From the NCBI RefSeq assembly GCF_036689815.1, contig NZ_JBAHUR010000010.1:11194-75193 (forward strand): 64,000 bases of DNA, in the 5' to 3' direction. The position numbers and the translations under genes were made by a program. The notes beneath the pieces are model-generated. The model was not told the origin of the DNA, ran no database searches, and saw only the letters and a list, made by a program, of their open reading frames with translations. Each line of letters begins with the position of its first letter. Position 1 is the first letter of the stretch. Source of the DNA: Magnetovibrio sp. PR-2 (GTDB lineage: Bacteria; Pseudomonadota; Alphaproteobacteria; Rhodospirillales; Magnetovibrionaceae). This document shows positions 26,534-35,443 of this stretch, piece after piece.

Positions 26534-28759
26534 TTAGTTCAGCTGTGAAGCTTTGCCCAAGTCCAACAGTTGGGTTTCGCCGGTTGCGTCGTCCACACCG
26601 TCGTTGTCGGTGACCGCGATCAAGCGGCCGTCGGCGGTGACGGCCAAGCCTTCGACTTTGTCCGGGGTCCAGCCGTGGTTGGCGGACATAGCGGGCAGCA
26701 GATCAATGGCCATTTTCTTTTTCAACACCGGAAGCTCGGTGCCGATGGCCGCAGGTGTCACACCGTCCAAAGAGACCGTGTAGACCTGTTTGATGGCCGC
26801 AAACGGACCGCCTTGGTTGTCACGCTCGATGATGGCGAACTTCTTGCCGCCCAGGTGCGTGATTTCGGACAGGCCGACCCAGCCACCGGCTTTGCTTTTC
26901 GGTGTGTTCAATGGGTAGTGCACAAAGCCCCAAGAACCGTCTTTGGGGTTGTAGATGCCCAGCTTCACCAAGCCTTTCGGATCGTCTTTCCATTCGCGTT
27001 GAACCGCGACGATGACGCGGGGCTCTCCGTTCATGTCAAACTCGGCCACACCTTCTAAGCTAAAGCGTTTGGCTTGCGCCACCAGAGCTTCGGGCAAGGT
27101 GATTTCTTGTTTGATGGTGCCGTCGGTGGCGACGTTCAGCAACAAGTGATCCATCTTTTTCTTGGCATTGCCTTCGCTGGACAGCCAATAGCCACCGGCC
27201 TTGCTGACCGCGATGCCTTCCAAGTCATAGCGCGCAGCCTTGCCGCCTTTGAGATCGACGTGAGAGACGATCTTCGCCGGTGTTGCGTTCACGTCCATGG
27301 TGAAGATGCGGGCTTTGTCATAAAAGCTGTCGGACACGGCATACACCACGCCGGACTTTTTCAAATCACCCGCAAGGCCGGACAAGGCACCCCAACCGAT
27401 GGGCGCACCGTTTTTCGGGTCTTGTTCCGACACGACGGTCGGGTATTCAGCGGATTGGGCGTCGTAGCTGTAAACACCGACAGCCGCGCGGACTTTGTCT
27501 TTGACGTCGTCTTTTTCGTTGGCGACGAAGAATAGGCCGCGATCACCCAACGCCAGCAGACCTTCGGGTTTCACGTGGGTCGGCAGGAACTGTTTGAATT
27601 CCGGCTTGGCGCCTGTGTCTTTGTAAACAGCGACGAAGTTGGCGCGTTCGGAGTTCACGAAGATCAAGGTTTCGCCGTTGAATGTGCCGACAGCGACGCC
27701 TTCGGGCTCGGTGCCTTTTTTGTGTGCGCGTTTGGACGGGTAGTGACCGTGGCTCATGGCCATGTGTTCCATGTCCGCACCGCTGTCATACAGCACGTCG
27801 CCTTTGGTGTTGAAGATGGAAAAGCCGCGCGAGCCACCGTTCATGTCGCCTTCGTTGGCGGTGACGAAGCGTTCGTCATCGATCCAAGCAACGGCGTCCG
27901 GTTCACGCGCAACGTCCTTGATGGATCCGGAAGCATCGCTCAAACGTGCTTTTTTGACCGGGATGTGATCGGCGCTGGAAGAGCCTGCGGAGAAGTGGCT
28001 GGTGACTTTGCCGGACTTCAAATCGACGATGGCGATGTGGTTGTTTTCCTGCATGGTGACGACGGCTTGGTTTTTGGTGTTGATGGACACGAATTCCGGT
28101 TCCGGATCCGTCGGCGCGATTTCAGCCAGGCCGGTCATGTCGACCATGCGCGCTTTGTCGCAATTGATCGGCATGCCTTGACCGTCCAGATCGAAGATGG
28201 CGAGGCTGCCTGCTGGGGCTTGCGGGATCGCGCCGTCGTTCAAATCTTCGTCACGTTCGTTTTCAATGGCGATGGCCACGTACTTGCCGTTGGGGCTGAT
28301 GGCGACGGAATCGGGCTGGCCGCCGACGTCACAGGTTTTTTTGACCATGTGCATGCGGATGTCGACCACGGCCAAGTGACCGGAGGGTTTGACGTAGCTT
28401 TCGGACGTGTTCACGCCAGCCAAAGCATGGCGGCCCGTGATGGCGACGGAGGTCGGCTCGCCACCCAACTTGGTGCGGCCAAGGGTTTTCAGGTTCGCCG
28501 GGTCCGCAGCGTCCAAGAACACCAAGTCGGAACCGGGGCCGTCGGTGAAGGCCAAGGTCTTGCCGTCTTTAGAGGCCGAAATAATTTCAGCAACGGTTTC
28601 GGTTTTCATGTCCGTGCCTGCGGGCAGGGTTTCGTAGACCGGCAAGGTGGCGGTGCGGCTGAAGAACGGGCCTTTCGCATCGGCATGGGCCGAAGAAGCT
28701 GCGGCGAGGCTCACGGCCAGACCCAGCGTCCCGATGAGATGACGTCGAAAAGTCGGCAT
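26534..28759 (-). CDS. Secreted beta-propeller protein with phytase-like esterase domain
   Basis: A 741-residue exported protein. A signal peptide (about residues 1-26, cleavage after SAHA) is followed by a lactonase-type propeller half (GEPTSVAITGRHALAGVNTS, GGQPDSVAISPNGKYVAIA) and a C-terminal half resembling the 'esterase-like activity of phytase' family (YDLEGIAVSKAGGYWLSSEG, FSLEGVAEFD, VEGLAVTADGRLIAVTDNDG). The repeated EG(I/V)A units are typical. Such proteins are often made under phosphate limitation and may release phosphate from organic esters; activity here is inference. Ribosome site AAAAGGAG. Confidence 0.85.
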   Translation of the reverse strand: MPTFRRHLIGTLGLAVSLAAASSAHADAKGPFFSRTATLPVYETLPAGTDMKTETVAEIISASKDGKTLAFTDGPGSDLVFLDAADPANLKTLGRTKLGGEPTSVAITGRHALAGVNTSESYVKPSGHLAVVDIRMHMVKKTCDVGGQPDSVAISPNGKYVAIAIENERDEDLNDGAIPQAPAGSLAIFDLDGQGMPINCDKARMVDMTGLAEIAPTDPEPEFVSINTKNQAVVTMQENNHIAIVDLKSGKVTSHFSAGSSSADHIPVKKARLSDASGSIKDVAREPDAVAWIDDERFVTANEGDMNGGSRGFSIFNTKGDVLYDSGADMEHMAMSHGHYPSKRAHKKGTEPEGVAVGTFNGETLIFVNSERANFVAVYKDTGAKPEFKQFLPTHVKPEGLLALGDRGLFFVANEKDDVKDKVRAAVGVYSYDAQSAEYPTVVSEQDPKNGAPIGWGALSGLAGDLKKSGVVYAVSDSFYDKARIFTMDVNATPAKIVSHVDLKGGKAARYDLEGIAVSKAGGYWLSSEGNAKKKMDHLLLNVATDGTIKQEITLPEALVAQAKRFSLEGVAEFDMNGEPRVIVAVQREWKDDPKGLVKLGIYNPKDGSWGFVHYPLNTPKSKAGGWVGLSEITHLGGKKFAIIERDNQGGPFAAIKQVYTVSLDGVTPAAIGTELPVLKKKMAIDLLPAMSANHGWTPDKVEGLAVTADGRLIAVTDNDGVDDATGETQLLDLGKASQLN

Positions 28760-28857
28760 CTAAGTGACTCCTTTTGAAGAAAAATAAAAAAGAAGCGTAA
28801 GAATCTTGGGGCACCTTGTGGTGACAGTTGCGTGAACTTTTCATGATCGACAAGCCA

Positions 28858-28897
28858 GTTCACGAAAATGTGAACACGCTTGTCATAAAACTCTCCA
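28858..28897. promoter_or_regulatory. Palindrome and Pho-box-like repeat in a divergent region
   Basis: GTTCAC (28858-28863) and GTGAAC (28870-28875) form a short palindrome, followed by TTGTCAT-AAAA-CTCTCCA (28880-28897), a partial Pho box on the plus strand; another CTGTCAT is at 28923-28929. This 327-bp gap separates the phytase-like gene from the small exported protein and holds no gene I can support. Confidence 0.35.
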
Positions 28898-29086
28898 AGT
28901 TTTTGAAGGATTTAGCGAACCACTGTCATAATTGTGCAAAATTTCACTGGTGTTGAACGCGGTTACCCCCAATGCTTTAAAGGACAAGGCAATCGCGTCA
29001 GGGCGCATCGCAAAGCGCGCAGGGGCTTCGATTCCGCCTTTTCGCGCACTCGTCAGTGAGTGCATGCCTCGACAGGAGAACCTGCA

Positions 29087-29425
29087 ATGCAAAACCTAGA
29101 CATAAAAATTAGGCGGAGCTTCAGCGTCTTGGCACTCGGTGCAATGGTTTTCGGTGCAGCCGCACTGATGGTACCGGATAGCGGTTGGGCCGAGGGCCCA
29201 GCCACGTGTGCAAGTCGCGACAAGGTCGTGACGGCGCTTTCGGAAGTCTATGAAGAAAACCCCGTGTCCATCGGTTTGACCGATGAAGGCTCAGTCATCG
29301 AAGTGATGGCGTCCAACGATGGCTCTTTTACCATCGTGGTGACACACCCCAACGGCATCACGTGCCCGTTGGCTGCGGGTAAGGCTTGGCAAGCGTTGCA
29401 AGTCGCCAATGGTGACGGTGTCTAA
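29087..29425 (+). CDS. Small exported protein of unknown function
   Basis: A 112-residue protein with a hydrophobic N-terminal segment (SVLALGAMVFGAAALMVP) reading as a signal peptide with possible cleavage after GWA. The mature part has two Cys residues (ATCASRD and ITCPLAAGKAW) that could form a disulfide, and the pattern VSIGLTDEGSVIEVMASNDG seen in unnamed alphaproteobacterial exported proteins. The ATG at 29087 has AGGAG at good spacing; a GTG 27 bases upstream is less likely. Function unknown. Confidence 0.7.
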   Translation: MQNLDIKIRRSFSVLALGAMVFGAAALMVPDSGWAEGPATCASRDKVVTALSEVYEENPVSIGLTDEGSVIEVMASNDGSFTIVVTHPNGITCPLAAGKAWQALQVANGDGV

Positions 29426-29439
29426 GGTCAGCCCTTAGA

Positions 29440-30810
29440 CTAGAAGCTTTTTTTGAGTTCCACAAAGACCCGGTCGTTATCGCCCAGGCCCTTAAACGGT
29501 GTGCGCGTGCCGTCGTGATAGACGGTGACGCCGCCCGAAAGCGTGAGCGCGTCGGCCAAATCGTATTCCACAACGCCGCGCGAAAACCCGCCCCCAGTCG
29601 TGAGTGGAGAAATGCGGGTGGTGAGCAGCGTGACGTTTAAGCGGTCATGCATGAAGTCTGCGCTATAGCGCAGGGCATATTCTTGAGAATCTTCCTTGAG
29701 GCCTTCTGCGCTCAGCGCCGCGCTGTAATCCCACAGATGGCGGTTGACGACTTCAAAGCTAATGGTGGTGTCCGTAAATCCGGTGTAGTCCACACCCGCC
29801 AACACGTCGGTGCGGGCAAAGTCTTGGCTTTGCAGGCCAAAGGTTTCAAGTCCAGTTAAGTGCGCCGCTTCGCCTTTGGCCAACCAGTTGCCAAGTGCGA
29901 CGGCGGTGCTCACACCGGCCATGGTGATGCGCGCGTGGTGGATTGTGGTCTCGCCATTGATGGTCTTCTTTGCACCGCTGTCGTCATAGACGTTGGCGGC
30001 GTGAAAGGCCAAGTCCCAGCCGGAAAAGTTGCCGCTGAGCCGCCCTGCTATTTCCGCATTGCCCAGTCCGTCACGGGGAACCAGCTGATCGGTGGCCGCA
30101 CCGTTTTGAGAATCGTAAGCCGAGTAAGACGGCGCGAATTTGTTAAAGCGGATGTGCGGGATCACCAATCCCGTTGCCGTCCACGGCCCGGTGACATAAT
30201 CCATGCGCGCCATGGCGAGGGGTAAGCGCACGTCTTCGATGTCGACCATGCCCAACTCGCGCCGGTCCAGCGGGTTGATCAAATCCACGACGCGCAGATT
30301 GTCCGACGTGCCCCAGACGATGGTCTGGCGTCCGACGGTGAGCTCAACGTCGTTGGTAATTTCGCCACTTAAGTACAGCTCGCCTAAGTTTACATCCTTT
30401 TCGAACGATCCTTTGACGGTGTCATTGTAATCGCCCCGGCCCTTAATGGTGTAGACCAGTTCATGGGCCGCGCTGATTTCACCTAAGAACCGCACGGGGT
30501 GATCGAAGGTGTCGGTGAGATCGCCTTTGAGCTTAAACGTCAGCTTGGGCCGCGCCCGGCTCAAACCGCGTTTGTCGCTTTCGCCGGAAGCGGGTTCGTT
30601 TTGGGTATAGTCATAGGCTGCGGAAAAGGACGCGCTGCCGGATAGCTCCCAGTCGGAAGGCGGGGCCAGTTCTTCCACGTCTGTGGGCTGGGTGGTTTCC
30701 AGCTCTTCAAAGCCGCCCAGGATGTCGTCGAGGTCTTCTTGCGCAGACGCACCCGTCCCGGCGAACATCGCTAGGGTGGTGAAGGCAAATAAGGTGCGTT
30801 TGGCGATCAT
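29440..30810 (-). CDS. Predicted outer-membrane beta-barrel (DUF1302-like)
   Basis: A 456-residue protein with a signal peptide (cleavage after GASA) and then alternating polar/hydrophobic strands to a C-terminal Phe (VFVELKKSF), the mark of an outer-membrane barrel. The central LTVGRQTIVWGTSDNLRVVD and INPLDRRELGM segments resemble DUF1302/alginate-export-like porins. A short acidic leader (QEDLDDILGGFEEL) precedes the barrel. It is last in the TetR-MMPL-LolA-like operon, 3 bases after the previous gene, and would be the outer-membrane end of that export route. Confidence 0.8.
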   Translation of the reverse strand: MIAKRTLFAFTTLAMFAGTGASAQEDLDDILGGFEELETTQPTDVEELAPPSDWELSGSASFSAAYDYTQNEPASGESDKRGLSRARPKLTFKLKGDLTDTFDHPVRFLGEISAAHELVYTIKGRGDYNDTVKGSFEKDVNLGELYLSGEITNDVELTVGRQTIVWGTSDNLRVVDLINPLDRRELGMVDIEDVRLPLAMARMDYVTGPWTATGLVIPHIRFNKFAPSYSAYDSQNGAATDQLVPRDGLGNAEIAGRLSGNFSGWDLAFHAANVYDDSGAKKTINGETTIHHARITMAGVSTAVALGNWLAKGEAAHLTGLETFGLQSQDFARTDVLAGVDYTGFTDTTISFEVVNRHLWDYSAALSAEGLKEDSQEYALRYSADFMHDRLNVTLLTTRISPLTTGGGFSRGVVEYDLADALTLSGGVTVYHDGTRTPFKGLGDNDRVFVELKKSF

Positions 30811-30813
30811 CGC

Positions 30814-31623
30814 TTAGAGACCCTTTTCCAAACGGCGCAAGGTGAACAGGCTTTCGTCCAAGTCTTGATTGTATTGGGTGCCGATGAAGCTGAGCTCGGT
30901 GCCGTGTTCGGTGACTTTGTTTTTCTTCGTGGTCATGGTCATGCGCGTGATGGTCCAGATGCCGTCGATGAGCTCCAGGCCGCTGACGTCTAAATACTTG
31001 AGCTTGCCACCCGTCGCCGTCCAGTTGACGCCGCGCACCACGACAAAATTGTCTTTGCGCACAAACAGGACGGATTTTTTGTAGCCGGTCTCGTCAATTT
31101 CTGCCTTGGTTTTGGGCAAGGCTTCTATGACCCAAGTGTCGGCGTTGTGGACCTTGGCTTCTTTTAAGATTTTGAAGTCATAGGCGTCTAAGTTCTTGCG
31201 CGTCATGTCGGAATAATTGAAATCCGATCCCATGAAGCTGCCGGACTTGTCGGAGCTGGCAATGCGTTTGGTCTTTTTTAACGCAGGTAAGTAAAGCCAC
31301 TGGTCATCGTCTTTTTCATAAGCGTCATAGTCATAGGTCAAAAAGCCCGTGTCTTTGACGTCTGCGGGTTCTATGAAAAACATGATGCGTCGCCGGTCTT
31401 CTTCACCCTTTTCATTGATCAAGTCCTTGTCGAAGGACTTCATATGGCGCATGCGTTGATTGCCGTTTTTGTCCAGCAAGAGCATGCGCATTTGCGAAAT
31501 CCGGTTGTCGCCATCGTCACGGTCGTCGACTTTCTCCATGATTTCACGCGCCGTCAAATCGGCGGCGTGTGCGGGAAGGGCAAACACCAGGGCGGTGAAG
31601 ACAAAAGCAAGGATGTGTTTCAT
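30814..31623 (-). CDS. LolA-like outer membrane lipoprotein-sorting family protein
   Basis: A 269-residue periplasmic protein with a signal peptide (cleavage after PAHA). The fold signature is that of MMPL-linked lipoprotein-sorting proteins: DDGDNRISQMRMLLLDKNGN, FIEPADVKDTGFLTYDYD, WLYLPALKKTKRIASSDKSG and FMGSDFNYSDM. These LolA/LolB-like half-barrels carry hydrophobic molecules across the periplasm. It sits between the RND pump and the outer-membrane barrel, fitting a shuttle role. Confidence 0.88.
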   Translation of the reverse strand: MKHILAFVFTALVFALPAHAADLTAREIMEKVDDRDDGDNRISQMRMLLLDKNGNQRMRHMKSFDKDLINEKGEEDRRRIMFFIEPADVKDTGFLTYDYDAYEKDDDQWLYLPALKKTKRIASSDKSGSFMGSDFNYSDMTRKNLDAYDFKILKEAKVHNADTWVIEALPKTKAEIDETGYKKSVLFVRKDNFVVVRGVNWTATGGKLKYLDVSGLELIDGIWTITRMTMTTKKNKVTEHGTELSFIGTQYNQDLDESLFTLRRLEKGL

Positions 31624-31639
31624 GAAGGTTTCTCCGGTC

Positions 31640-34075
31640 TCAATAATCTTTATCGTCGGGGATCAGGTGGGCTTTGTCCAACACACGCATCAAGGCCGCA
31701 GCCAAGAACGTGTCGGCCAACAAGGCCAAGATGATGGCCGTGCCCGTCAACCAACCGAAATTGAACAGGTTGTGCATGATCGAAAACATGTAGATGAAGA
31801 AGCCCAGCGCCAACACCACCGACGTCACCAACATGGCGCGCCCGGTGCCCAGCAAAGTTTCTTTCACCGCGATTTCAACACTGCCGGTGTCATGGTGATA
31901 GCGGCGGTAGTTGTGCATGAAGTGGATGGTGTCATCCACCGCCAGACCAATGGCGATGGAGCCGATCAACATGGTGAAGATGTCCAACGGCACACCCAAC
32001 CAGCCCATCATACCCAACGTGACGACGATGGGGGTTAAGTTGGGGATCATGCTGACCAGGCCGTAACGCACGTTGCCCAAGAACGCGATCATCATCAAGC
32101 CGATCACGCCTGCGGCAATGACATAACTTTCCGCCATGGAATAAATGGTGGCTTGCATGGTGCGGCCCAACAGGGCGTTCATGCCGGTGACCGTTAGCTT
32201 CACACCATCGCCCAAAGTTTCTTGGAACGTGTCGATCAGTGTTGCGTCCAAATCTTGTAAATAGACCGAATCGACCCACGGCATTTTGATGGTGAAGCGC
32301 GCGTGTTGGAACTGGCTGTCGACGAAGTCTTCCATGTCGTCAGAGCCGGAGTTTTCAAACAAAAACAGTTCCTGCGCGATCAAGTCGCGGTTGTCGGGAA
32401 TGGCGTAGTGGGCTTGATCGTTGGCGTGCAGCGCTTTGTTGGATTCTTTCAAGATGTCCGCCAGCGATAGGGTTTTGCCGATGGTGATGTGATCCATATT
32501 CAGGCCTTCGACCTTGGGGCCGAGGGCGTCCAGGCCTTTCATGACGTCGGGTGCATACAGTCCATTGGTTTCGCCGGTGTCGACCAGAACTTCGATGGTG
32601 CTGGCACCTTTGAGGCGTTGGTCGATGAAATCCAGGCCAGCCCGCGAGGGCTCGGACGTCGGAATCCAGGTGAACGGCTGGTGGGAAAAGCGAAGCTGCG
32701 TGATGCCGCCAAAGGCGAGGGTCAACACGATGGCGGAGACGCTCAAAATCAACCACGGTTTGGCGGTCGAAAATGCGGCGACCCCAGTGAGCAATTTATC
32801 CATGCGTTCATGGCGTTCATTGGCCCGCACGGATGATTTGGCTTTCAGTGGTAATAGGCTCAACGCGGCAGGCAAAAACGTCAGGTTTAAAAACAGCGAC
32901 AACATGATGCCGGCCGACGCGATCACGCCCAAATCGGCAATCGGTGCGACTTCGGCGCCTGCGAACGACGCCAAGCCCGCCGCAGTGGTTAAGGACGTCA
33001 TGACGATGGGCAGGCCCGAATGGCCCATGGCGTAGACCACACTGTCGTGGGTGCTGGACCCTTTTTGCACTTGGCGAAAGAAGATGGCGAGCAGGTGAAC
33101 CGACGCCCCAACCCCAACCGCCAACAAGAATGACGGCAGAATTTGCATCGGCAAGGTAAAGGCGCGTCCCGAAAGCGGGATCAGGCCAAGCGTGCCCAAC
33201 AGCGAGAAGACCACCACCAAAATGGGCAGCACGACGCCACTGGGGCGGCGGAACATGACCAATAGAACCAGCGCAATGACGCCGATGCCGGACAAGGTAA
33301 ACCGTTTCATGTTGGTTTGCATGTTGCGTTTTAAGGTGTCCGCCACAACCGGGGAGCCGGAGACATAGACTTTAAAGCCATCGGCCTCATACGCGTATGC
33401 AACGTCTTGCACCACACCGACCAGTTCGGAGTTTTCCGCGTCGGTGAGGAACTTGCGCTGTGCAGGCGGGGCTTGGGCGGGGCTGTCGAAATCGTCAAAG
33501 CCGTCCAGGGCATCGTCCATGGTTTGGCCTTCGGAGCTATAAGCGTCGGTGCGAATGACGATGGTGGCGATGGTGTTGTCGTCCGACATGACGGTGTTGA
33601 TCATCAGCGGATTGTCGGCGGCGCGTTTGCGCTTTTCATCCACGCGCTGCAAATCGTCCGGCCAGTTTTCGAATAGGTCTTCGACCAAAAGTTCGTCTTC
33701 GCGCCCAAACGTGTTGCGCGTGTTGATCAGGCTGGTGATGTCGTCCAGGTACGGGGTTTTTGCTTCCAGCTCGTCATGCAGCAGCTTGAATTTTGTCAAG
33801 AACGCCGGATCGAAGATGTCGCCGGTTTCCACCGCTACGATGACCAGCTCGTCGCGCCCAAACTGATCGCGAAAATCGTTGTAGGCCAAAAGTGCTGGGT
33901 CGTCGTCGTGCAAAAAGCTTTCGGTGGCCGTATCCATCACCAGCTTGGGCAGGTTGGAGGCAAGCCCACCCACAACCGCGAGAGACAGGATCAAGACGAT
34001 CCAAGCCCGGCGGGTGATCCAGCGGCCAAAGGCCTCAAAGCCGTCTTCAACGCGTTGGCGAAGTGTTTGTACCAT
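31640..34075 (-). CDS. MMPL/RND-family transporter
   Basis: An 811-residue inner-membrane pump of the HAE3/MMPL type. It has one N-terminal helix (ITRRAWIVLILSLAVVG), a large periplasmic loop, five further helices, then a repeat of the same layout with a second loop and C-terminal helices (about 12 in all). Segments such as DLGVIASAGIMLSLFLNLTF and FTMLIGSIAIGLAVDDTIHF carry the sterol-sensing-like and proton-relay helices. Family members export lipids and other hydrophobic compounds. It is followed by the LolA-like and barrel genes and preceded by its probable repressor. Confidence 0.92.
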   Translation of the reverse strand: MVQTLRQRVEDGFEAFGRWITRRAWIVLILSLAVVGGLASNLPKLVMDTATESFLHDDDPALLAYNDFRDQFGRDELVIVAVETGDIFDPAFLTKFKLLHDELEAKTPYLDDITSLINTRNTFGREDELLVEDLFENWPDDLQRVDEKRKRAADNPLMINTVMSDDNTIATIVIRTDAYSSEGQTMDDALDGFDDFDSPAQAPPAQRKFLTDAENSELVGVVQDVAYAYEADGFKVYVSGSPVVADTLKRNMQTNMKRFTLSGIGVIALVLLVMFRRPSGVVLPILVVVFSLLGTLGLIPLSGRAFTLPMQILPSFLLAVGVGASVHLLAIFFRQVQKGSSTHDSVVYAMGHSGLPIVMTSLTTAAGLASFAGAEVAPIADLGVIASAGIMLSLFLNLTFLPAALSLLPLKAKSSVRANERHERMDKLLTGVAAFSTAKPWLILSVSAIVLTLAFGGITQLRFSHQPFTWIPTSEPSRAGLDFIDQRLKGASTIEVLVDTGETNGLYAPDVMKGLDALGPKVEGLNMDHITIGKTLSLADILKESNKALHANDQAHYAIPDNRDLIAQELFLFENSGSDDMEDFVDSQFQHARFTIKMPWVDSVYLQDLDATLIDTFQETLGDGVKLTVTGMNALLGRTMQATIYSMAESYVIAAGVIGLMMIAFLGNVRYGLVSMIPNLTPIVVTLGMMGWLGVPLDIFTMLIGSIAIGLAVDDTIHFMHNYRRYHHDTGSVEIAVKETLLGTGRAMLVTSVVLALGFFIYMFSIMHNLFNFGWLTGTAIILALLADTFLAAALMRVLDKAHLIPDDKDY

Positions 34076-34086
34076 GTGGGAGTTCC

Positions 34087-34695
34087 TTACCTGCGCACGC
34101 CGGACATCAGCATTTCAGCGATGGTGTCGGCCGCGTCTTCCATGGAAAGTTCGGTGTTGATGTAAGACCCTTCGGGCGCATTTTGCGCCACCCGGCGGCG
34201 AATGGGGCCGTTGCAGGCATACAGCGTGCACCCGCCGACCAAGGCCATGTGCAGCAAAAACGGGTTGGTGGGTTTGAACACACCGTCTTCGACGCCTTGG
34301 GCAACGATCTGTTCAAGTGTGCCGACGATGCGCCCCATCAGGGGTAAGACCGCGTCGGGTAAATTGCGCCCGCCATCGGCGATTTCGCGCAGCATGATCG
34401 CGCCAAATTGTTCCGGGGTTTTTTCCTTCATCACAATGCGGGCGAAGGTGCGCAGGCGCTCTTCGGGGGCCTTTACGGTTTCGAGCATGTCTTCGAGCTG
34501 TCGAACTTTGGCTGTAAAAATACGGTTGAGGACTTCTGCCCACAGGGCGTCCTTATCGCCGATGCGATAGTACAGCGTCGCTTTGTTGACGCCTGCCGCT
34601 TTGGCGATTTCATCCACCCGCGCGCCGTCATAGCCCTTTTCGCCAAAGGCTAAGGTGGCGATGTCGAGAATCTCGTCCGTACTGGGTTTGCCCAT
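34087..34695 (-). CDS. TetR-family transcriptional regulator
   Basis: A 202-residue repressor with an N-terminal helix-turn-helix (ILDIATLAFGEKGYDGARVD, AAGVNKATLYYRIGDKDALW) and a helical ligand-binding C-terminal part containing a TetR_C-like segment. The ATG at 34695 is chosen because the longer frame to 34710 would start inside the palindrome at 34704-34730. It is the first gene of the pump operon, ends 11 bases before the MMPL gene, and probably represses it. Confidence 0.9.
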   Translation of the reverse strand: MGKPSTDEILDIATLAFGEKGYDGARVDEIAKAAGVNKATLYYRIGDKDALWAEVLNRIFTAKVRQLEDMLETVKAPEERLRTFARIVMKEKTPEQFGAIMLREIADGGRNLPDAVLPLMGRIVGTLEQIVAQGVEDGVFKPTNPFLLHMALVGGCTLYACNGPIRRRVAQNAPEGSYINTELSMEDAADTIAEMLMSGVRR

Positions 34696-34703
34696 GATGT
34701 TTT

Positions 34704-34730
34704 CAACCAACTGGTTTAACCGTCTGGTTG
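34704..34730. promoter_or_regulatory. 27-bp palindromic operator for the TetR regulator
   Basis: CAACCA-N3-GGTT-T-AACC-N3-TGGTTG is a two-level perfect palindrome 9 bp upstream of the tetR start. Size, symmetry and position are those of a TetR-family autoregulatory operator. Confidence 0.75.
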
Positions 34731-34810
34731 AAAATTGAGCGAAGACGCAAAAAGAGTCAAGCCGCGATTATACGACGTGTTGCATGTGCTTGTTTTGAAA
34801 GCGTTGTTTC

Positions 34811-35359
34811 TTAGTCGAAGAAGTCCACAGGCACGGAATAATACAGCATGGCTGATTCCGTTCCGGGGTTGGTTGCGCCTAAGGATGCGTTGGAATAGTG
34901 CGAAACCGCCAAGCCCAGACGTGAGCGGTTGTCGAAGCGGTACGCGACTTCCAACTGAGAGCGGAATTCTAGGGCGTAGTCCAAATCCAGCTTGTCATTG
35001 CCGCCATTATAATAATGCGGGGCGAAGCTGGGGGTGACGACAAAGCGCTTGCCCCAATAAAGATCGGTCAAAACACCCGCGCCGACAAAAAAGCTCGACG
35101 AGCTGGTCGCCCCGGCTACAGCTGCAAAGGGCTTTAAGAAGCCGAAGTATTTCGTCTCACCACGGTATTCGAGGCGGAACTCAGCGCCTTGGTCTTTTTG
35201 ACGGTTAAAGTCATAGGCACCGGCGGCGATGGAGATAAAGGCCGGGTCGTCGGCTTGGGCAGCAGGGGCGAAGGCCAAGCACAATCCGGCCAATCCTAAG
35301 CACGCGCCTAAGGCCGTTTTGGTCATGGATTTAGCGGTTTTAACGGTGTTGCGGCCCAT
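34811..35359 (-). CDS. PagL-like lipid A deacylase (acyloxyacyl hydrolase)
   Basis: A 182-residue outer-membrane barrel enzyme that removes the 3-O acyl chain of lipid A. It has a signal peptide (cleavage near AAQA-DD), then strands ending in the family motif VSHYSNASLGATNPGTES. His154, Ser156 and Glu168 would form the catalytic triad. The start at 35359 has AAGGGGGCG before it; a Met at residue 12 is an alternative. The gap to tetR (34731-34810) contains no recognisable gene. Confidence 0.88.
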   Translation of the reverse strand: MGRNTVKTAKSMTKTALGACLGLAGLCLAFAPAAQADDPAFISIAAGAYDFNRQKDQGAEFRLEYRGETKYFGFLKPFAAVAGATSSSSFFVGAGVLTDLYWGKRFVVTPSFAPHYYNGGNDKLDLDYALEFRSQLEVAYRFDNRSRLGLAVSHYSNASLGATNPGTESAMLYYSVPVDFFD

Positions 35360-35443
35360 CGGTCGCCCCCTTGCAAATCAATCTCACGATGTTGGTCGCA
35401 TTTAACGGGAAAAAGGCACGAAAATCAACGCCCGGGTGCTGAT

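Noticed and set aside
27575-28777. 400-codon open frame on the plus strand opposite the phytase-like gene
   Set aside because: The minus-strand product has a signal peptide, repeats and a ribosome site; the plus-strand frame has none.
34735-35037. 100-codon plus-strand frame opposite the PagL-like gene
   Set aside because: Mostly antisense to a gene with an intact catalytic motif and signal peptide.
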